From CAYTES01 sp964436935 (GTDB lineage Bacteria; Patescibacteriota; Gracilibacteria; UBA1369; UBA12473), in NCBI GenBank assembly GCA_964436935.1, contig CAYTES010000054.1, forward strand, positions 1-9,526: a DNA stretch of 9,526 nucleotides. Direction: 5' to 3'. Below are positions 7,234 to 9,526 of the stretch, piece by piece. The position numbers and the translations under genes were made by a program. The notes beneath the pieces are model-generated. The model ran no database searches, was not told the origin of the DNA, and was given only the letters and a program-made list of their open reading frames with translations. Within the stretch, counting starts at the first letter, position 1, and each line of letters opens with the position of its first letter.

Positions 7234-8100
7234 ATGACGAAAATCAAAAAAGCGATTTTCCCGGCAGCAGGCTTCGGAACGCGTTTTCTACCTGTAACCA
7301 AGGCACAACCCAAAGAAATGCTTCCCATTGTAGATAAACCGGTGATCCAATATTTGGTGGAAGAAGCGGTGGCCGCAGGCATTGAAGAAATTATTATTGT
7401 CACGGGCCGAGGCAAGCGTGCCATCGAAGACCATTTCGATTTTTCTTTTGAGCTGGAATACAACCTGGTGGAAAAAGGAAAACAAAGCTTGATGAAAGAA
7501 GTGCGAAAAATCTCAGAAATGGCCAAATTCATTTATGTAAGGCAACCCAAACCGCTCGGCGATGGACACGCCATCCTTTGTGCCAAAGAAATCATAGGAG
7601 ATGAGCCTTTTGCGGTCCTTTTCGGAGACGACATTGTGGACAGTGAAACACCGGCCATCCAGCAACTCATGAACGTGTATGAAGAAACCAAAAGTTGCGT
7701 AATTGGCCTGGAAAAAATCGCTAAAAAAGACAGCATGCATTATGGAATGGTGAAAGCCAAAAACAAACAGGGAAGACGCGTGGAAATAGAAAGTCTGGTG
7801 GAAAAACCAAAACCCGACAAAGCCCCTTCCAACCTGGGAATCATTGGAAAATACATCTGTACTCCGGAAATTTTTAAAGCCCTCGAAGCAAGCCAATCCG
7901 GAACAACGGATGGAGAAATACGACTGATCGACGGATTTAGACATTTGATCCAGACTCAGCCCATTTATGGCTACGAAATTGAAGGAACACGCTACGATTG
8001 CGGTACAAAACTCGGATTGATCCAAGCCACCCTCAACTGGGCCTTAAAACGGGAGGATTTGGCAAGCGAGCTCAAAAGCTACATGAAAACGCTTTTTTAA
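7234..8100 (+). CDS. galU: UTP--glucose-1-phosphate uridylyltransferase GalU
   Basis: GalU makes UDP-glucose and pyrophosphate from UTP and glucose-1-phosphate, supplying glycosyl donors for surface polysaccharides and glycolipids. The 288-residue protein has the expected bacterial length. It opens with the nucleotide-binding signature AAGFGTRFLPVTKAQPKEML (11-30) and continues PIVDKP (31-36). Further signatures are LGDGHAIL (108-115), LFGDDIVD (129-136, with the metal-binding Asp), YGMV (170-173), VEKPKP (189-194) and DCGTKLG (255-261). The start ATG lies 2 bases after the Hsp20 stop, so translation is probably coupled and the gene belongs to the ftsH-hsp20 transcript. No Shine-Dalgarno motif is seen. 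The stop codon lies inside a 10-bp A+T-rich hairpin (8091-8115). The fold family also contains RmlA-type enzymes, but the KAQPKEMLPIVDKP block points to GalU. Confidence 0.95.
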   Translation: MTKIKKAIFPAAGFGTRFLPVTKAQPKEMLPIVDKPVIQYLVEEAVAAGIEEIIIVTGRGKRAIEDHFDFSFELEYNLVEKGKQSLMKEVRKISEMAKFIYVRQPKPLGDGHAILCAKEIIGDEPFAVLFGDDIVDSETPAIQQLMNVYEETKSCVIGLEKIAKKDSMHYGMVKAKNKQGRRVEIESLVEKPKPDKAPSNLGIIGKYICTPEIFKALEASQSGTTDGEIRLIDGFRHLIQTQPIYGYEIEGTRYDCGTKLGLIQATLNWALKREDLASELKSYMKTLF

Positions 8101-8115
8101 TCTCGTTAAAAAGGC
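8091..8115 (+). other. Stem-loop enclosing the galU stop codon
   Basis: Arms GCTTTTTTAA (8091-8100) and TTAAAAAGGC (8106-8115) form ten pairs, one of them G-U, with loop TCTCG. The galU stop TAA closes the left arm. No U-tract follows, so it is not a standard terminator. It may protect or define the 3' end of the ftsH-hsp20-galU message, or be a chance effect of T- and A-runs. Confidence 0.35.
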
Positions 8116-8160
8116 CATACAAAAAGAATAACAGGACTCTACAAACTCCAGGTTGGAAGT

Positions 8161-8191
8161 TCTTGATTTTACGATCAAGATTTGATATACT
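8161..8191 (+). promoter_or_regulatory. Extended -10 promoter with overlapping dyad, upstream of the TPR gene
   Basis: TTGATT (8163-8168) and TATACT (8186-8191) are separated by exactly 17 bases, and a TG at 8183-8184 gives an extended -10 element. Transcription should start near 8198, about 33 bases before the ATG at 8231. A perfect 7-bp inverted repeat, TCTTGAT (8161-8167) and ATCAAGA (8174-8180), covers the -35 box and part of the spacer, a plausible operator position. Confidence 0.65.
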
Positions 8192-8230
8192 AACTGGATA
8201 CGCAAAAATAAAAAATAAACCTACTTACCC

Positions 8231-8821
8231 ATGGAATATCAGGTCTTACTGGTGGAAGCGGAACGCAAAAAAATGGACGGCAACCATGAAGAAGCCATTA
8301 AGATTTGCGAAAAAATTCTTCACTACGACCTCGATTCCGTGGATGCCCTTGAAGAAATTGGGGACAACTACCTCAGCTTAAGGGAGTTCAATAAAGCAAA
8401 AAAAGCACTGGAACGAGCGATACATATCGATCCTTCCAGTGCCAACGCCAACTACCTGCTCGGATTCACCCATTCGGCTTTGGGAAATTGGAAACTGTCC
8501 ATCGAGTTCTTGGAAAAGGCCGATGAACGCCAACCCAATCATCCCGAAATCCTACGCTGCTTGGGATGGTCCTATTTCCATTTTGGTCAACGCAAACGAG
8601 GGTTGATTCTTTTGGAACGGGCACTGGCCATGGCCCCTGAAGACTGTCTCATCATGTGTGACCTCGCCGTATGTTATCTGAATGAACGCAAATTTCAACG
8701 CACCATCGACCTCCTTCGAAAAACACTTTCCCTGGATCCGGAAAATCAAAAAGCCAAAGAATGTCTGGATACGGCCCTTTTCTTTGAACGGGAATACAAA
8801 ACCCTGAATAAATCGAGCTGA
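8231..8821 (+). CDS. Tetratricopeptide repeat (TPR) protein
   Basis: The 196-residue protein is made almost wholly of TPR units, helical hairpins that bind other proteins or peptides. Five repeats can be laid out: about 4-35, 37-70, 71-104, 105-138 and 139-172. The closing prolines fall at 68, 102, 136 and 170, an exact 34-residue period. Consensus positions are clear in repeat 2 (ALEEIGDNYLSLREFNKAKK) and repeat 3 (ANYLLGFTHSALGNWKLSIE). There is no signal peptide or membrane segment, so it is probably a cytoplasmic adaptor; its partner cannot be told from sequence. It has its own promoter and lacks a Shine-Dalgarno motif. Its stop TGA shares a base with the ATG of the next gene (TGATG), so the two are probably translationally coupled and may act together. 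Two TGA codons stand in tandem at its end. Confidence 0.9.
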   Translation: MEYQVLLVEAERKKMDGNHEEAIKICEKILHYDLDSVDALEEIGDNYLSLREFNKAKKALERAIHIDPSSANANYLLGFTHSALGNWKLSIEFLEKADERQPNHPEILRCLGWSYFHFGQRKRGLILLERALAMAPEDCLIMCDLAVCYLNERKFQRTIDLLRKTLSLDPENQKAKECLDTALFFEREYKTLNKSS

Positions 8822-9482
8822 TGACGGATGCTCCACATGATGATTTTGAAAGTGAATCTCACCTCTATAATCCTGCGGCATTACAAGGAAGATTGGCTCT
8901 TCAAGAATCTCCGGAAGCCTTTATTAAAAAACTAGAATGGACTCAGCATATTCCTTGTCACTGGGGAGATTTAAGAAAAAAAAACCAGCAGAATTAAATG
9001 AAACTTTTGATTTTTTTAACCCCAACAAGAAAAATGGATTTCCATTAGCCTTGGAATTGGGCAGTGGAGAAGGATTTAATGGAACAATAGAAACTACCTC
9101 TTCTCCTTTTAACCTATCTGGATTAGGCAACCCGAACATTAAATTATATTCCGATTACATATCGATTAAAGAACTTTTTAGGCAGCGTATTCCAAAAAAC
9201 TATATTCAAATCGATTTAACTCAACCGGATCAAATAGATTTAGGAGGCATTCGTTGTCACTTTATAGCGGCAAGGATGGTTTTCTTACAAGAAAATACTA
9301 ACAATCCACGATACGGAGTATATTGGCCCTCTGCCGAAGTCGCGGAAGCTTCAATAAAAGCCATTTTTAATCTATTATTACCCAACGGACTTTTATATAT
9401 CTCTACACTACCGCGTTTCCCGAGAGCAGTTGATATTAATCATCTTCTAGAGACTTTTGGGCTTCATCGTGTTAATCAATAA
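8821..9482 (+). pseudogene. SAM-dependent methyltransferase-like gene, frameshifted and probably truncated
   Basis: Translation from the ATG at 8821, overlapping the TPR stop, gives 58 residues (MTDAPHDDFESESHLYNPAA onwards) and stops at 8997. A second frame, open from an ATG at 8937 to TAA at 9482, continues the same protein if one base is regained in the run of nine A at 8976-8984. The joined product would have 220 residues. It shows a class I SAM-binding motif I ELGSGEG (joined 79-85, in LALELGSGEGF), an acidic loop region (IDLTQPDQIDL), and the strand-5 block LLPNGLLYIST. The rest, ending FGLHRVNQ, is too short for the last strands of the fold. Its stop codon is completed by the first bases of a hairpin pair typical of an IS end. 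G+C is low: my hand count gives about 36% over 9001-9480, against about 52% in samples of ftsH and the TPR gene. The substrate is unknown. The 3' part could instead be a standalone gene starting at 8937. Confidence 0.62.
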
Positions 9483-9526
9483 CCACGCCTAAAAGACGTG
9501 GTTTGAGGAGAGCCCCTAGAAGGGGC
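9481..9526. mobile_element. Probable end of an IS200/IS605-type element (double hairpin)
   Basis: Two hairpins stand in tandem. The first has arms AACCACGCCT (9481-9490) and AGACGTGGTT (9494-9503), loop AAA and one mismatch that becomes G-T on the other strand. The second is perfect: GCCCCT (9512-9517), loop AGA, AGGGGC (9521-9526). They are joined by the 8 bases at 9504-9511. Such subterminal hairpins are what single-strand (Y1 HUH) transposases of the IS200/IS605 family recognise, and this type of CCACG...CGTGG hairpin followed by a GCCCC...GGGGC hairpin is one I associate with their ends. No transposase or TnpB gene is in view because the window ends here. A rho-independent terminator is unlikely, as no T-tract follows. 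Confidence 0.55.

Noticed and set aside
7513..8025. A 170-codon open frame on the minus strand
   Set aside because: It lies wholly inside galU on the opposite strand and its translation has no family features; galU is unmistakable.
8552..8881. A 109-codon minus-strand frame across the TPR gene end
   Set aside because: It is antisense to clear TPR repeats with a 34-residue period and has no promoter or motif of its own.
9481..9526. The terminal hairpins as a rho-independent terminator
   Set aside because: Neither hairpin is followed by T residues, and the first overlaps the stop codon; the paired layout fits an IS end better.
1..9526. Alternative genetic code with UGA as glycine
   Set aside because: All long genes are open under the standard bacterial code, no gene needs in-frame UGA, and the TPR gene ends at tandem UGA where the next gene begins.
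1..9526. CRISPR array, tRNA or rRNA genes, defence system, or secondary-metabolite cluster
   Set aside because: I found no regularly spaced repeats, no tRNA cloverleaf or rRNA stretch, and no gene of those classes on either strand.

Overview
The window looks like a bacterial chromosome from the Patescibacteria (candidate phyla radiation), with a Peregrinibacteria-like lineage as my best guess. This rests on the slimmed type IV pilus cluster, the near absence of Shine-Dalgarno sequences, an RNHCP protein, and overall gene style; no marker gene settles it. Standard stop codons work throughout: no in-frame TGA interrupts any long gene and TGA ends one of them. That argues against the UGA-glycine code of Absconditabacteria and Gracilibacteria in the strict sense.

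Layout. Positions 1-180 hold only short repeats. On the minus strand, from about 2524 down to 181, lies a three-gene pilus operon (pilN-pilO-pilC) behind a recognisable promoter. Divergent from it is an RNHCP zinc-binding protein (2589-3011), followed by a small unidentified protein (3133-3372) behind a near-consensus promoter. Then come tilS (3430-4761), which makes the lysidine of the tRNA-Ile anticodon, and a close run of ftsH, an Hsp20 small heat-shock protein and galU (4859-8100). The run joins membrane protein quality control, holdase chaperoning and UDP-glucose supply for the cell surface. A five-repeat TPR protein (8231-8821) follows behind its own extended -10 promoter and overlaps, stop on start, the next gene.

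That last gene (8821-9482) is a SAM-methyltransferase-like gene in poor condition. It is markedly lower in G+C than its neighbours. It is split by a one-base frame change in a run of nine A residues. It also appears cut off at its 3' end by two consecutive hairpins that look like the end of an IS200/IS605-type element, whose body lies beyond the window.

Most of the window is housekeeping, and I see no convincing new multi-gene system. The parts most worth a second look are the broken methyltransferase with its hairpin boundary, the dyads at the tilS start, and the general lack of Shine-Dalgarno sequences.
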